A stretch of 64,000 nucleotides of DNA, taken from COE1 sp910588595. GTDB taxonomy: Bacteria; Bacillota; Clostridia; Lachnospirales; Lachnospiraceae. The stretch's first letter is position 1, and every line of letters starts with the position of its first letter. Below, in pieces: positions 27,315 through 36,202 of this stretch. Position numbers and translations under genes: made by a program. The stretch is taken from contig CARDBT010000006.1 of NCBI GenBank assembly GCA_948957135.1, positions 1-64,000 on the forward strand, written 5' to 3'. The notes beneath the pieces were generated by a model. It saw only the letters and a program-made list of their open reading frames with translations. It had not been told where the DNA came from and did no database searches.

Positions 27315-27361
27315 TCTATCTCCGGATTGAGTACTAGAGCATTTTTCAAACACGCTCTAGA

Positions 27362-27532
27362 GCGTTGCATTTCCTCAAAAAGGCTGGTTACAAACTGGAA
27401 GGAGTCCAGGAGCTCGGATATTTTTGTGATGCCAGGCATTATGATGTGATATTGCTTCGACTGCTGCGTGGGGAATATATGACCAGACGGGTGATCAGAA
27501 TGTGCAGAGCAGTCCTTTTCGCACGAAAGTAA
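27362..27532 (+). pseudogene. C-terminal relic of a GNAT acetyltransferase
   Basis: Fifty-six codons without a start read HFLKKAGYKLEGV, then ELGYFCDARHYDVILLRLLRGEY. This matches the last strand-helix of GNAT acetyltransferases (FYxKxGFxxEG...YYDVxLMxLL). The N-terminal acetyl-CoA-binding part is absent. It sits in the ~540-bp gap between vapC and secA. Confidence 0.55.
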
Positions 27533-27552
27533 AAAAGTTCATTTAAAATTCA

Positions 27553-27581
27553 TTGAATTATAGCATATTATCTGCTACAAT
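27553..27581 (+). promoter_or_regulatory. secA promoter
   Basis: TTGAAT (27553-27558), 17 bp, TACAAT (27576-27581) with TGC before it (extended -10). About 147 bp of leader precedes the secA start. Confidence 0.65.
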
Positions 27582-27727
27582 AGTCATTGGTTTGTGCAGT
27601 GGTAATTTTATGTTAATCAATAAACACTGCGGAAAGGTTATTTGTAACGATGCCTGCCATGCGTTTTCCTGCGGTCGATGAGGAGGGCAGTCTGGTCAGG
27701 TGAAGATTATGGAGATTGGAGCCGTAT

Positions 27728-30295
27728 ATGAGTATTATAGAAAAAGTATTCGGTACACACAGCGACCGCGAACTGAGAAGGATCGAACCCATCGTAAAAA
27801 AGATCGAGAGCTATCGAGATGAGATGGGGAAGCTGACTGACGAGGAACTTCGGGGCAAGACTGCGGAGTTCAAGCGGAGAGTGGCGGAGGGCACGAGCCT
27901 TGATGACATTCTGCCAGAGGCGTATGCAGTCGTTCGAGAGGGCGCAAAGCGTGTACTAAACCAGGAACATTACAGGGTACAGCTGATCGGCGGTATTGTG
28001 CTGCACCAAGGGCGCATCGCGGAGATGAGGACCGGTGAAGGTAAGACGCAGACAGCGCTCCTCCCGGCATATCTGAATGCCCTGGAAGGAAAAGGCGTAC
28101 ATGTCGTCACTGTCAATGATTATCTGGCAAAGCGAGATGCCGAGTGGATGGGACAGGTACATGAGTTTCTGGGACTGAAAGTGGGCGTCGTGCTCAATGA
28201 CATGAAGCCCGACGAGCGTCGTGAGGCGTACAGCTGTGACATCACCTATGTGACCAACAATGAGCTTGGTTTTGATTATCTGAGAGATAACATGGTGCTC
28301 TACAAGGAACAGCTTGTCCTGCGGGAGCTGCACTATGCCATCGTTGACGAGGTGGACTCCGTTCTGATCGACGAGGCGAGGACGCCGCTGATCATATCAG
28401 GACAGAGCAGCAAATCCACAAAGCTCTATGAGGTTTGCGATATCCTGGCAAGACAGATGCAGCGAGGCGAGGACGTTCCGGAGATGACCAAGATGGACTA
28501 TGTCATGGGCACGGAACAGGAGGAGACAGGGGATTTTATCGTCAATGAGAAGGACAAGGTTGTAAACCTCACCGCCGCGGGCGTGGAGCGTGTGGAAAAG
28601 TTCTTTCAGATCGAGAACCTCGCTGATCCCGAAAACCTTGAGATACAGCACAATATCATATTAGCACTTCGTGCGCACAATCTGATGTTCCGCGATCAGG
28701 ACTATGTAGTGAAGGACGATGAGGTGTTGATCGTCGATGAATTTACAGGACGAATCATGCCGGGACGCCGCTATTCCGATGGTCTGCACCAGGCGATCGA
28801 AGCGAAAGAACATGTCAAAGTAAAGCGTGAGAGCAAGACACTTGCCACGATCACATTCCAGAATTTCTTTAACAAGTTTGACAAAAAGTGCGGTATGACC
28901 GGTACGGCGCTCACCGAGGAGAAGGAGTTCCGCGATATCTACGGCATGGACGTTGTCGTCGTGCCTACAAACCGTCCAGTGGTGCGTGAGGATAAGCAGG
29001 ACTGCGTATATAAGACCAGGAAAGAGAAGCTCAAGGCGATCGTAGACACCGTTGAGCAGGCGCACGCCACAGGTCAGCCGGTGCTTGTCGGCACGATCAC
29101 GATCGAGGCGAGCGAGGAGCTGAGCAAGATGTTCACGCGGCGTGGCATCCAGCACAAGGTGTTAAATGCAAAGTTCCACGAGCTCGAGGCGGAGATCGTC
29201 GCAGATGCAGGCCAGCACGGCGCAGTCACGATCGCGACGAACATGGCAGGGCGCGGTACGGATATCAAACTTGACGAGGAGGCGAGGGCAGCGGGGGGAC
29301 TCATGATCATTGGTACAGAGCGTCATGAGTCTCGGCGTATTGACAATCAGCTGCGGGGGCGTTCAGGACGTCAGGGAGATCCTGGTATATCGCGGTTTTA
29401 TATCTCTCTGGAGGATGACCTCATGCGTCTGTTCGGCTCTGAGCGTCTGATCAATATGTTCAATACACTGGGTATTCCCGAGGGGCAGGAGATCGAGCAC
29501 AAGATGCTCACAAGTGCGATCGAGAATGCGCAGAAGAAGATTGAGAACAACAACTTTGGTATCAGAAAGAATCTCTTAGAGTACGACCAGGTCATGAATG
29601 AACAGCGCGAGATCATCTATGAGGAGCGCCGCCGTGTTCTGGACGGTGAGAGTATGCGGGACACGATCTACAAGATGATCACGGATATCGTCGAGAGTTC
29701 AGTAGATACGGCGATCAATGACGATCTCGAGCCGGAAGAGTGGGATCTGAAGGAGCTGAACACACTGCTGCTCCCGATCGTGCCGCTGCACCCGGTAGTG
29801 CTCGACCGTGTTTCCAAGAAGACGAAGAACGGATTGAAGCATCAGCTGAAGGAGGAGGCAGTCAGGCTCTATGAGAGCAAGGAGGCGGAGTTCCCCGAGG
29901 CGGAGAACATTCGTGAGATCGAGCGTGTCATTCTGCTGAAAGTGATCGACCGCAAGTGGATGGATCACATCGATGACATGGATCAGCTGCGGCAGGGTGT
30001 AGGTCTGCAGGCGTACGGTCAGAGAGATCCGCTTGTAGAATATAAAATGAACGGTTATGAGATGTTCGATGCCATGACGGCCAACATCAAGCAGGACACC
30101 GTGCGTATGCTCCTGCATGTGAAGGTGGAGCAGAAGATCGAGCGCGAGGAAGTGGCGAAGGTCACAGGCACAAACAAGGATGACACGCTGCAGAAGGGAC
30201 CGAAGATGCGCGTGGAGGCAAAGGTATATCCGAACGATCCATGTCCGTGCGGAAGCGGCAAGAAGTATAAGCAGTGCTGCGGACGGAAAGCATAA
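27728..30295 (+). CDS. secA: Preprotein translocase ATPase SecA
   Basis: The motor that drives unfolded preproteins through SecYEG. It is 855 residues long, normal for the family. Walker A is MRTGEGKTQTAL, Walker B is IVDEVDSVLIDEAR, and the second nucleotide-binding fold carries ATNMAGRGTDIKL and QLRGRSGRQGDPG. The C-terminal zinc motif CPCGSGKKYKQCC is intact, which in homologues contacts SecB or the ribosome/membrane. ATG 27728 is chosen because MSIIEKVFG is the usual N-terminus; an upstream TTG at 27716 is open. prfB follows 62 bp downstream, a common Firmicute order. Confidence 0.97.
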   Translation: MSIIEKVFGTHSDRELRRIEPIVKKIESYRDEMGKLTDEELRGKTAEFKRRVAEGTSLDDILPEAYAVVREGAKRVLNQEHYRVQLIGGIVLHQGRIAEMRTGEGKTQTALLPAYLNALEGKGVHVVTVNDYLAKRDAEWMGQVHEFLGLKVGVVLNDMKPDERREAYSCDITYVTNNELGFDYLRDNMVLYKEQLVLRELHYAIVDEVDSVLIDEARTPLIISGQSSKSTKLYEVCDILARQMQRGEDVPEMTKMDYVMGTEQEETGDFIVNEKDKVVNLTAAGVERVEKFFQIENLADPENLEIQHNIILALRAHNLMFRDQDYVVKDDEVLIVDEFTGRIMPGRRYSDGLHQAIEAKEHVKVKRESKTLATITFQNFFNKFDKKCGMTGTALTEEKEFRDIYGMDVVVVPTNRPVVREDKQDCVYKTRKEKLKAIVDTVEQAHATGQPVLVGTITIEASEELSKMFTRRGIQHKVLNAKFHELEAEIVADAGQHGAVTIATNMAGRGTDIKLDEEARAAGGLMIIGTERHESRRIDNQLRGRSGRQGDPGISRFYISLEDDLMRLFGSERLINMFNTLGIPEGQEIEHKMLTSAIENAQKKIENNNFGIRKNLLEYDQVMNEQREIIYEERRRVLDGESMRDTIYKMITDIVESSVDTAINDDLEPEEWDLKELNTLLLPIVPLHPVVLDRVSKKTKNGLKHQLKEEAVRLYESKEAEFPEAENIREIERVILLKVIDRKWMDHIDDMDQLRQGVGLQAYGQRDPLVEYKMNGYEMFDAMTANIKQDTVRMLLHVKVEQKIEREEVAKVTGTNKDDTLQKGPKMRVEAKVYPNDPCPCGSGKKYKQCCGRKA

Positions 30296-30357
30296 AACGA
30301 AGTCGCGACAGTGTGGAGCTTTCATAAGAATCATATAATAAAAAGGTGGTGAACGCT

Positions 30358-31474
30358 ATGGTAGAACTCGACCAGATGAAACAGGAGTTACAGACCTACG
30401 AAAGTCCATTAGCGGAAGTGAGGGATTCACTTTGACCTCGCTAATAAGGAGAGGCGGATCGAAGAGTTAGAGCGAGAGATGGAGGCACCCGGATTTTGGG
30501 ATGATCCAGACCGTTCCAACAAACAGATGAAGGAATTGAAGCAGCTCAAAGATACAGTCGAACAGTGTAACGGGCTTAAGTCGCAGTACGAGGACATCGA
30601 GACGCTGATCGAGATGGGATATGAGGCACAGGACGCGGAGATGATACCGGAAATCCGCGGAGAGCTGGACAGCTTTATCGAGACGTTCGAGGCACTGCGC
30701 ATCAGCACGCTCTTGTCGGAAGAGTATGACAAGTGCAATGCGATCTTAAAGTTAAATGCGGGGGCAGGCGGCACGGAGAGCTGTGACTGGGCAGGAATGC
30801 TCTACCGCATGTACACCAGATGGGCAGAGCGAAAAGGCTTTTCCATCGAGGTGCTTGACTATCTTGACGGGGACGAGGCAGGGATCAAGTCCGTCACCTT
30901 TCAGGTGAACGGTGAGAACGCCTATGGGTATCTCAAGTCGGAGAAAGGCGTGCACAGACTTGTGCGCATCTCGCCTTTTAACGCCCAGGGGAAGCGTCAG
31001 ACATCATTTGTATCTCTTGACGTAATGCCGGAGATCGAGGAAGACCTGGATGTGGAGATCAATGAGGACGATCTGCGGATCGACACCTACCGAAGCAGCG
31101 GTGCGGGCGGTCAGCATATCAACAAGACATCCTCTGCGATCCGCATCACCCACATTCCGACAGGCACGGTCGTACAGTGCCAGAATGAGCGCTCGCAGTT
31201 TCAGAATAAAGATAAGGCGATGCAGATGCTCAAGGCAAAGCTTTTCATGCTAAAACAGGAGGCGAACGCCGAAAAACTGTCTGACATACGAGGCGAGGTG
31301 AAGGAGATCGGCTGGGGCAGCCAGATCCGGTCCTATGTCATGCAGCCTTATACTATGGTGAAGGACCACAGGACGAACTTTGAGTCAGGCAATGCGGACG
31401 CGGTCATGGACGGCGCGCTTGACGGATTCATCAATGCGTATCTGAAATGGAAGAATAATGGGATGACAGTATAG
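30358..31474 (+). CDS. prfB: Peptide chain release factor 2 (programmed +1 frameshift)
   Basis: RF2 reads UAA and UGA stop codons. The gene is in two frames: 25 codons from ATG 30358 (ribosome site AAGGTGG) end at CTT-TGA, and the remaining 346 codons lie in the +1 frame beginning with GAC at 30434. This gives a full product of about 371 residues. The RF2 recognition tripeptide is in RISPFNAQGKRQ and the peptidyl-hydrolase motif is SGAGGQHINKTSSAIR. Low RF2 favours frameshifting and so raises RF2, a well-known autoregulatory loop. Annotating only the long frame would miss the start. It is probably co-transcribed with secA. Confidence 0.96.
30421..30436 (+). promoter_or_regulatory. prfB +1 frameshift signal
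   Basis: CTTTGAC (slip codon CTT 30430-30432, in-frame TGA 30433-30435) follows a purine-rich GAGGGA internal Shine-Dalgarno-like stretch. The spacing of the stimulator to CTT is about 5 nt, slightly longer than the canonical 3. Confidence 0.93.
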
Positions 31475-31492
31475 CATAACAGGAGCAGGATC

Positions 31493-31531
31493 AAAAAAGC
31501 TAACAGGGCGTTACACTCTGTTAGCTTTTTT
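31493..31531. terminator. Bidirectional terminator between prfB and the converging gene
   Basis: AAAAAAGCTAACAG (31493-31506) pairs with its complement (31518-31531), giving U-runs on both strands. It ends prfB on the forward strand and overlaps the last codons of the reverse-strand gene. Confidence 0.88.
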
Positions 31532-32524
31532 GCGTGTTTTTTCTTCGTACATCGTCTCGTCGGCAATGCGGATGTAATCATCTAGAGTCATGTCAGAAGT
31601 CATGTCTGTGCACACCGATCCGACACTGAAGGTCAGGTCAAATGGGAGCTGGAGCTGTCTGGATTTTTTGGCAACAGTATTCCGCATATTCCGGATCATT
31701 TCCTCGTAGGAAGCGGAGGTCATATTCTCGCGGACGATGATAAATTCGTCGCCGCCGTTTCTGACAGGAATGTCATTTTTTCCACAGTATTGCAAAATTG
31801 TCGCCGCGATGATCCGTATGGCGTTATCGCCGTGGTCGTGTCCAAAATTGTCAAATCCTGTCACGCAAAAAGCTTCGGGAATCCTGTACCCCATTTTTCC
31901 GGCAGCTTCCATAACACCGACAGCTATATTGTCGCTGGCACACACGATCGCATCTGGTAGTTTTTCGCCTTCGCCAAGTCTGCTCACCAAGTAAGTAAAG
32001 CCCCTATATCCACAAGTATACTCATAGGATTCGAAGTAGAAATCACTCTCTTTGTACACGAGCTGATGGCTCTGCATAAATTCCTTCAAAGCATCAGTGC
32101 GGATATTGTTCTCGTAGTTGCTCTTTGGCCCCATAATGAACCAGAAACGCCTGCAGCCGTGTGTGGAATACAGGTGTTCCATAATAGTGATCATTGACTT
32201 GCGGTTATCAATCCCTACATAGTAGAATCCCAGAAGCTTGTTTGATATAGAAATGGCAGGCTTTTTGGTAGTTCTGACGATCTCAGGATAACGGATATTG
32301 TTCGGGTCAATAATGATACCGTCGAAATCATTGAAGTCGGGGAGATTGTAGATATTGTATTCACCTGCGTTGTAATTGGCGTCCCAGCTCCAGTCGCCGG
32401 AGCTGTTGAAAATGTAAAGGTTTATATCCTCGTTGGCTTCGTGTATTTTCTGCAGGATTCCGGCTGGCCATGCGTAAGTAAAGAAACGCTTCCAGCCGTC
32501 CATGATCAAGGCAATTTTTTTCAT
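31511..32524 (-). CDS. Sugar-binding-protein domain fused to a partial GGDEF domain
   Basis: A 337-residue protein. Residues 1-~225 are a LacI-type periplasmic-binding-protein-like sensor (KKIALIMDGWKRF, DAIVCASDNIAVGVMEAAG, CVTGFDN). At about residue 225 the sequence switches directly into the middle of a GGDEF domain (FGHDHGDNAIRIIA), and the NGGDEF motif follows near 257-261. The end of the binding-protein domain and the first half of GGDEF, including the DxLTxLxNR segment and the first metal-binding Asp, are missing. It therefore looks like an in-frame internal deletion, and cyclase activity is doubtful. ATG 32524 has GGAGG 6-7 bp upstream; an earlier codon at 32542 lies before that site. 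Confidence 0.8.
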   Translation of the reverse strand: MKKIALIMDGWKRFFTYAWPAGILQKIHEANEDINLYIFNSSGDWSWDANYNAGEYNIYNLPDFNDFDGIIIDPNNIRYPEIVRTTKKPAISISNKLLGFYYVGIDNRKSMITIMEHLYSTHGCRRFWFIMGPKSNYENNIRTDALKEFMQSHQLVYKESDFYFESYEYTCGYRGFTYLVSRLGEGEKLPDAIVCASDNIAVGVMEAAGKMGYRIPEAFCVTGFDNFGHDHGDNAIRIIAATILQYCGKNDIPVRNGGDEFIIVRENMTSASYEEMIRNMRNTVAKKSRQLQLPFDLTFSVGSVCTDMTSDMTLDDYIRIADETMYEEKTRKKANRV

Positions 32525-32553
32525 AACAACCTCCGGATGCAAATATTATACCG

Positions 32554-32759
32554 TAATTGCTACGCAATTACGGTAAGAACATGCCCATTCGGGCGGGTAT
32601 AATGTCTGTCGACATTATATCATAATTGCTACGCAATTACGGTAAGAACATGCCCATTCGGGCGGGTATAATGTCTGTCGACATTATATCATAATTGCTA
32701 CGCAATTACGGTAAGAACATGCCCATTCGGGCGGGTATAATGTCGACAGACATTATACC
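32554..32759. repeat. Three tandem 69-bp palindrome-rich repeats
   Basis: Units start at 32554, 32623 and 32692. Each contains hairpin 1 (GTAATTGC-TAC-GCAATTAC), a GCCC-ATTC-GGGC mini-hairpin and hairpin 2 (TATAATGTC-4 nt-GACATTATA). In the first two units the hairpin 2 loop is TGTC; in the third it is GACA, that is, inverted. A partial unit end (ATTATACC) flanks the array at left. It lies between two same-strand genes and supplies the stop codon of the DUF975 gene. The motif structure is typical of REP-like interspersed elements. Confidence 0.92.
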
Positions 32760-33586
32760 ATATTTTTGTTCCGCACGGACATAATATCCAGATAAAGGTT
32801 CGCCAGCGCCATGTTCTGGTACGGGATTACCCAGATCAGTGTGATGCCGCAGGTAAACAGGCTGAGCAGGAACGCAGGGAGAAAGCTTACATACAGCAAA
32901 AACAAGCGGGCTTTATGGCCATTCATGATCTCAAAACTTTTTTTCAAAATAGTTGCTGCACTCCAGTTAGGGAAGTCGAGAACCATATAAAACGCCGGGA
33001 AAAAGGGCAGCGTCAATATCAGTGAGATCACAGTGCACACAAACATGATCAGGTAAAATTTCATGGAAGCACTGTACAAAATGCTGTAGGCTTCTATGAG
33101 TTCGCTGCTGTTTGCGCTCCCAGCAAGGAGGCGGCCGAGATCGTTGACATTTCCTCCGTTGAACAGGGGGTAGGAGTTGATGATCTCCATATACTGTGCG
33201 GATGCGATCTCAAACGGAATCATGCAGATGGATTCGATGATGGCGATCACAGCGCCGATTCTGAGGATCTTGACCGTGTTCTGTTGGAAACCGCAGAACA
33301 GATCCACGATGGTGCTTGGCATATTGCACGCCGATTTCAGAAAGATAAAAGCGGTTCCGACATTCAGCACAGATGCGATGACCCGGACTGCAAAGACTGT
33401 AATATAGTTGATGACAGAACTGATCGTATTGGTCATTGGAATCAGTGAGGTGATGAAGTTCACTGCCATGAATGTGATGAAAAATTTTAGCAGGAGCGAA
33501 CCGACAAGGATACCCAGATGCTGTCCAGTCTGTACTCTTGCCAGGAGTTTTAATTCAAAATTGCTTTTATATTGTGGCTGCTGCAT
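32753..33586 (-). CDS. DUF975-family integral membrane protein
   Basis: A 277-residue protein with about six hydrophobic segments. The C-terminal pattern ILKKSFEIMNGHKARLFLLY, then TCGITLIWVIPYQNMALANLYLD, is typical of DUF975 (YckC/YciC-like) membrane proteins of Firmicutes, whose function is unknown. AAAGGA lies ~9 bp before the ATG. The last two codons and the stop fall in the 69-bp repeat array, so the natural C-terminus may have been altered by repeat insertion. Confidence 0.8.
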   Translation of the reverse strand: MQQPQYKSNFELKLLARVQTGQHLGILVGSLLLKFFITFMAVNFITSLIPMTNTISSVINYITVFAVRVIASVLNVGTAFIFLKSACNMPSTIVDLFCGFQQNTVKILRIGAVIAIIESICMIPFEIASAQYMEIINSYPLFNGGNVNDLGRLLAGSANSSELIEAYSILYSASMKFYLIMFVCTVISLILTLPFFPAFYMVLDFPNWSAATILKKSFEIMNGHKARLFLLYVSFLPAFLLSLFTCGITLIWVIPYQNMALANLYLDIMSVRNKNMV

Positions 33587-33690
33587 AGTACGAAGTCCTT
33601 TCTTGTTGTATGGATGGTATGATAAATAAAGCTGTAACCCATTGTATCATGTTTAATACAATAAAACAATGAAATCAACGTGAAAATTTC

Positions 33691-33719
33691 TTGAATCGCG
33701 CAGGATTTTCCCTTATAAT
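33691..33719 (+). promoter_or_regulatory. Promoter upstream of tex
   Basis: TTGAAT (33691-33696), 17 bp, TATAAT (33714-33719). A second TATAAT at 33759-33764 lacks a good -35. A small hairpin (TTCAGC/GCTGAA) lies between them. Confidence 0.6.
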
Positions 33720-33781
33720 TGAACTGTTCAGCCGACAGCTGAAATAAAATTTTTACAGTATAATAAAGGAAAAGTTGAGCT

Positions 33782-36148
33782 ATGGATATCATTTTAAAGC
33801 TAAAAGAAGAACTAAATGTAGAAAAATGGCAGGTGGAAGCTGCCGTCAAACTGATAGATGAGGGAAACACTATTCCATTCATCTCCAGATACCGCAAGGA
33901 GGTTACGGGCTCACTCAATGACGAAGTGCTGCGAAACCTCAATGAGAGGCTTGGGTATCTCAGAAATCTGGAGGAGAAAAAGGAGCAGGTACTTGGAAGC
34001 ATCGAGGAGCAGGGAAAGCTCACAGAGGAGCTGAGAACAAAGATCCTTGCGGCGGAGACCATCGTTGCTGTTGATGACCTGTATCTTCCGTACAGACCAA
34101 AGAGAAAAACGCGCGCCAGTGTCGCGAAAGAGAAAGGTCTTGACGGGCTGGCGGACATTATCCTGGCACAGGAGACAACAAATCCGCTGACTGCAGAGGC
34201 AGAGAGATATGTGAGTGAGGAAAAGGGCGTAAACAATATAAAAGAAGCACTGCAGGGAGCCATGGATATCATCGCCGAAACAATATCAGACGAGGCTGAA
34301 TTTAGAACATATATTCGACAGGCAACCTTTGAGGAAGGAAAGATCACAAGTACTGCGAAGGACGCAAAAGCGCAGAGTGTGTATGAAATGTACTACAATT
34401 TTGAAGAGCCTGTCAGTAAGGTTGCCGGACACAGGGTTCTCGCATTGAACAGGGGAGAGAATGAGAAGATTCTCACGGTAAAGATCGAGGCACCTACCGA
34501 GCGCATTATCCGTTTTCTGGAGAAGAAACTCATTACGAAAGACAATGAAAATACGACACCGGCACTGCAGGAGACTATTGCGGACAGCTACAACAGGCTG
34601 ATCGCACCCGCGATCGAGCGCGATATCAGAAACGAGCTGACTGAGAGGGCAGAGGACGGGGCGATCACAGTGTTTGGAAAGAACTTAGAACAGCTCCTTA
34701 TGCAGCCTCCGATTGCAGGGAAGATCGTTCTTGGATGGGATCCTGCATTCCGGACAGGGTGTAAACTTGCCGTGGTGGACGCGACGGGCAAGGTACTGGA
34801 CACGAAAGTTATTTATCCGACTGCGCCCCAGAACAAGGTTGAGGAGGCGAAAAAGGAGCTGAAGAAGCTGATTAGCAAATACGGTGTGAGCCTGATCTCT
34901 GTGGGCAACGGCACTGCGTCGCGCGAATCCGAACAGGTTATCGTGGAGTTGATCAAGGAGCTTGACACGCCGGTCCAGTATGTCATCGTAAACGAGGCGG
35001 GGGCTTCGGTCTATTCGGCAAGCAAGCTCGCGACAGAGGAATTTCCGAACTTCGATGTGGGACAGAGAAGTGCGGCATCCATCGCAAGGCGTCTGCAGGA
35101 TCCGCTGGCAGAGCTTGTCAAGATCGATCCGAAGTCCATCGGTGTGGGACAGTACCAGCACGACATGAATCAGAAAAAGCTCAGTGAGGCGCTGAACGGC
35201 GTCGTGGAAGATTCCGTGAACAAGGTCGGAGTGGATCTGAACACAGCGTCCGCATCGCTGCTGGAATATATCTCAGGCATCAACAAGACCATAGCCAAAA
35301 ATATTGTGGATTACAGGGAGACCAACGGGAGATTCCGCAACAGAAAGCAGTTGTTGAAGGTCGCGAAGCTCGGACCGAAGGCATATGAGCAGTGTGCAGG
35401 TTTTATGCGCATTCTCGACGGTGACAATCCATTAGATGCCACAAGCGTGCATCCAGAGTCCTATGATGCGGCGCTAAAGCTTCTAGAAAAACTCAATATT
35501 TCCATGGATGATCTCAAAGAGATACAGAAAAAAGCAGCTTCCGCCAAGACAGTGAAACCGGAAAAACAGACCAATGTCAAAACGAAAAGCAGCAAAAAGC
35601 AGAATATTGTTATCAAGAACACCAATACTGCTATGGGAAAAGCGCTCGCAGCAGCAATGGGCGGCGTGACGCTCGACGCACCACAGCCCCAGGGCACGAA
35701 GACGGAAAATTCTGAACCGCAGGCAGCGTCAGGCGGACTTGAGAAGCGCGTCAAGGACAAGAAGAAGATGGCGCAGGAACTAGGGATCGGTGAGATCACA
35801 CTGACAGATATTCTCAAAGAGCTTGAGAAGCCGGCAAGAGATCCGCGAGAGAATATGCCAAAACCGATTCTCAGGAGCGATGTCCTTGAAATGAAGGACT
35901 TAAAGCCAGGGATGATCTTGAAAGGAACTGTGCGAAACGTCATTGATTTTGGGGTGTTTGTAGATATCGGGGTCCACCAGGACGGGCTAGTGCATATTTC
36001 CCAGATCACCAACAAATTTATCAAACATCCGCTAGAGGCAGTCAGCGTGGGGGATATCGTGGATGTGAAAGTGCTTGATGTAGATCTGTCAAAGAAGAGG
36101 ATATCCCTTACAATGCGGCTTGACCAGGATGACAAAAAGAATGTCTGA
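33782..36148 (+). CDS. tex: Tex-family S1 RNA-binding transcription accessory protein
   Basis: A 788-residue cytoplasmic nucleic-acid-binding protein. Domains in order: Tex N-terminal helical domain (WQVEAAVKLIDEGNTIPFISRYRKE), YqgF/RuvX-like RNase H fold (GWDPAFRTGCKLAVVD near 320), helix-hairpin-helix repeats (DLNTASASLLEYISGINKT), a lysine-rich linker around 590-690, and a C-terminal S1 domain (MILKGTVRNVIDFGVFVDIG). The lysine-rich linker before S1 makes it longer than the ~715-residue norm. Tex homologues affect transcription elongation and toxin or stress gene expression. The start MDIILKLKEEL has an AAAGGAAAAG site. A mannitol-dehydrogenase-type gene follows by 55 bp. Confidence 0.93.
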   Translation: MDIILKLKEELNVEKWQVEAAVKLIDEGNTIPFISRYRKEVTGSLNDEVLRNLNERLGYLRNLEEKKEQVLGSIEEQGKLTEELRTKILAAETIVAVDDLYLPYRPKRKTRASVAKEKGLDGLADIILAQETTNPLTAEAERYVSEEKGVNNIKEALQGAMDIIAETISDEAEFRTYIRQATFEEGKITSTAKDAKAQSVYEMYYNFEEPVSKVAGHRVLALNRGENEKILTVKIEAPTERIIRFLEKKLITKDNENTTPALQETIADSYNRLIAPAIERDIRNELTERAEDGAITVFGKNLEQLLMQPPIAGKIVLGWDPAFRTGCKLAVVDATGKVLDTKVIYPTAPQNKVEEAKKELKKLISKYGVSLISVGNGTASRESEQVIVELIKELDTPVQYVIVNEAGASVYSASKLATEEFPNFDVGQRSAASIARRLQDPLAELVKIDPKSIGVGQYQHDMNQKKLSEALNGVVEDSVNKVGVDLNTASASLLEYISGINKTIAKNIVDYRETNGRFRNRKQLLKVAKLGPKAYEQCAGFMRILDGDNPLDATSVHPESYDAALKLLEKLNISMDDLKEIQKKAASAKTVKPEKQTNVKTKSSKKQNIVIKNTNTAMGKALAAAMGGVTLDAPQPQGTKTENSEPQAASGGLEKRVKDKKKMAQELGIGEITLTDILKELEKPARDPRENMPKPILRSDVLEMKDLKPGMILKGTVRNVIDFGVFVDIGVHQDGLVHISQITNKFIKHPLEAVSVGDIVDVKVLDVDLSKKRISLTMRLDQDDKKNV

Positions 36149-36202
36149 TCAAGTGCCGCAATGGAAAATAAATGATATATCAAAGAAAAGGAGAACGTCG
36201 TC

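Noticed and set aside
32554..32759. CRISPR-like array
   Set aside because: Units are directly adjacent 69-bp copies with internal palindromes and no unique spacers; there are no cas genes nearby.
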